NCBI GenBank assembly: GCA_021738605.1
Contig: JAIPBY010000001.1
Location: forward strand, 1-41,495
Source of the DNA: Chitinophagaceae bacterium
GTDB lineage: Bacteria > Bacteroidota > Bacteroidia > Chitinophagales > Chitinophagaceae
Direction: 5' to 3'
DNA length: 41,495 nt
Shown piece by piece: positions 41,464 to 41,495 of the stretch. The first letter of the stretch is position 1; every line of letters starts with the position of its first letter. A model generated the notes under the pieces. It had not been told where the DNA came from and did not search any database. It saw only the letters and a list, made by a program, of their open reading frames with translations. Position numbers and translations under genes: made by a program.

Positions 41464-41495
41464 ATGAAAATATTTAGGAATAAAGGCGAAAATCT
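41464..41495 (+). CDS. Possible start of a rightward gene (cut by the window edge)
   Basis: ATG at 41464 opens a frame MKIFRNKGEN that is still open at the edge. It is divergent from the regulator at 40610-41281 and lies in otherwise non-coding sequence. Only ten codons are visible, so nothing can be said about function. Confidence 0.25.
   Translation, partial: MKIFRNKGEN

Noticed and set aside
1..41495. CRISPR array, prophage or defence island
   Set aside because: No regularly spaced repeats, phage genes, nucleases or toxin-antitoxin pairs were seen.

Overview
The window looks like a chromosomal segment of a Bacteroidota bacterium, probably of the Chitinophagales. The signs are tandem SusC/SusD pairs, promoters of the Bacteroidota type (TTTG or TTG, about 18-21 bases, TAnnTTTG), a tmRNA tag ending YAMAA, A-rich starts with little Shine-Dalgarno signal, and moderate GC. 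The order of genes suggests three neighbourhoods.

1-17.8 kb is a carbohydrate-use region. Two susC-susD pairs run leftward (the last susD is cut by the window edge). They are followed by a divergent LacI-family regulator that carries an unusual N-terminal zinc ribbon, with a LacI-type operator just before its start. Next come a secreted FAD-dependent oxidoreductase and a GH43-like hydrolase as a leftward pair, then a DUF6268 outer-membrane protein and a DUF2147 protein. A tmRNA gene (leftward) and tRNA-Leu(CAA) (rightward) are divergent. Between the tRNA and a DbpA-like DEAD-box helicase lie a SASA-family esterase and a secreted beta-helix protein. Beside the tRNA there is a diverged fragment of the helicase 3' end, as if these two genes entered between the helicase and its old tail.

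17.8-25.6 kb is housekeeping and amino-acid metabolism: the helicase, a candidate 6S-like RNA, dodecin plus a cystathionine beta-synthase-like enzyme, an A/C-rich promoter-to-terminator unit that may be a new small RNA, and the hisG-hisD-hisC-hisB operon. The operon is preceded by a complete attenuator: a promoter, a 14-codon leader peptide with five His codons, and alternative hairpins.

25.6-41.5 kb is dominated by signalling. It holds an M1 peptidase, a hybrid histidine kinase divergent from a NarL-type regulator, proline dehydrogenase, and then the most striking unit: a translationally overlapping operon of a stand-alone H-NOX haem protein, an 1108-residue kinase that starts with an HNOBA domain and continues with about six PAS domains, and a NarL-type response regulator. 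This reads as a nitric-oxide-sensing two-component system whose sensor halves resemble a split soluble guanylate cyclase. Leftward genes follow: a mitochondrial-type citrate synthase, an LptF/LptG permease, a photolyase and a third NarL-type regulator.

All calls were made by reading the sequence and from remembered family features; no database search was run.
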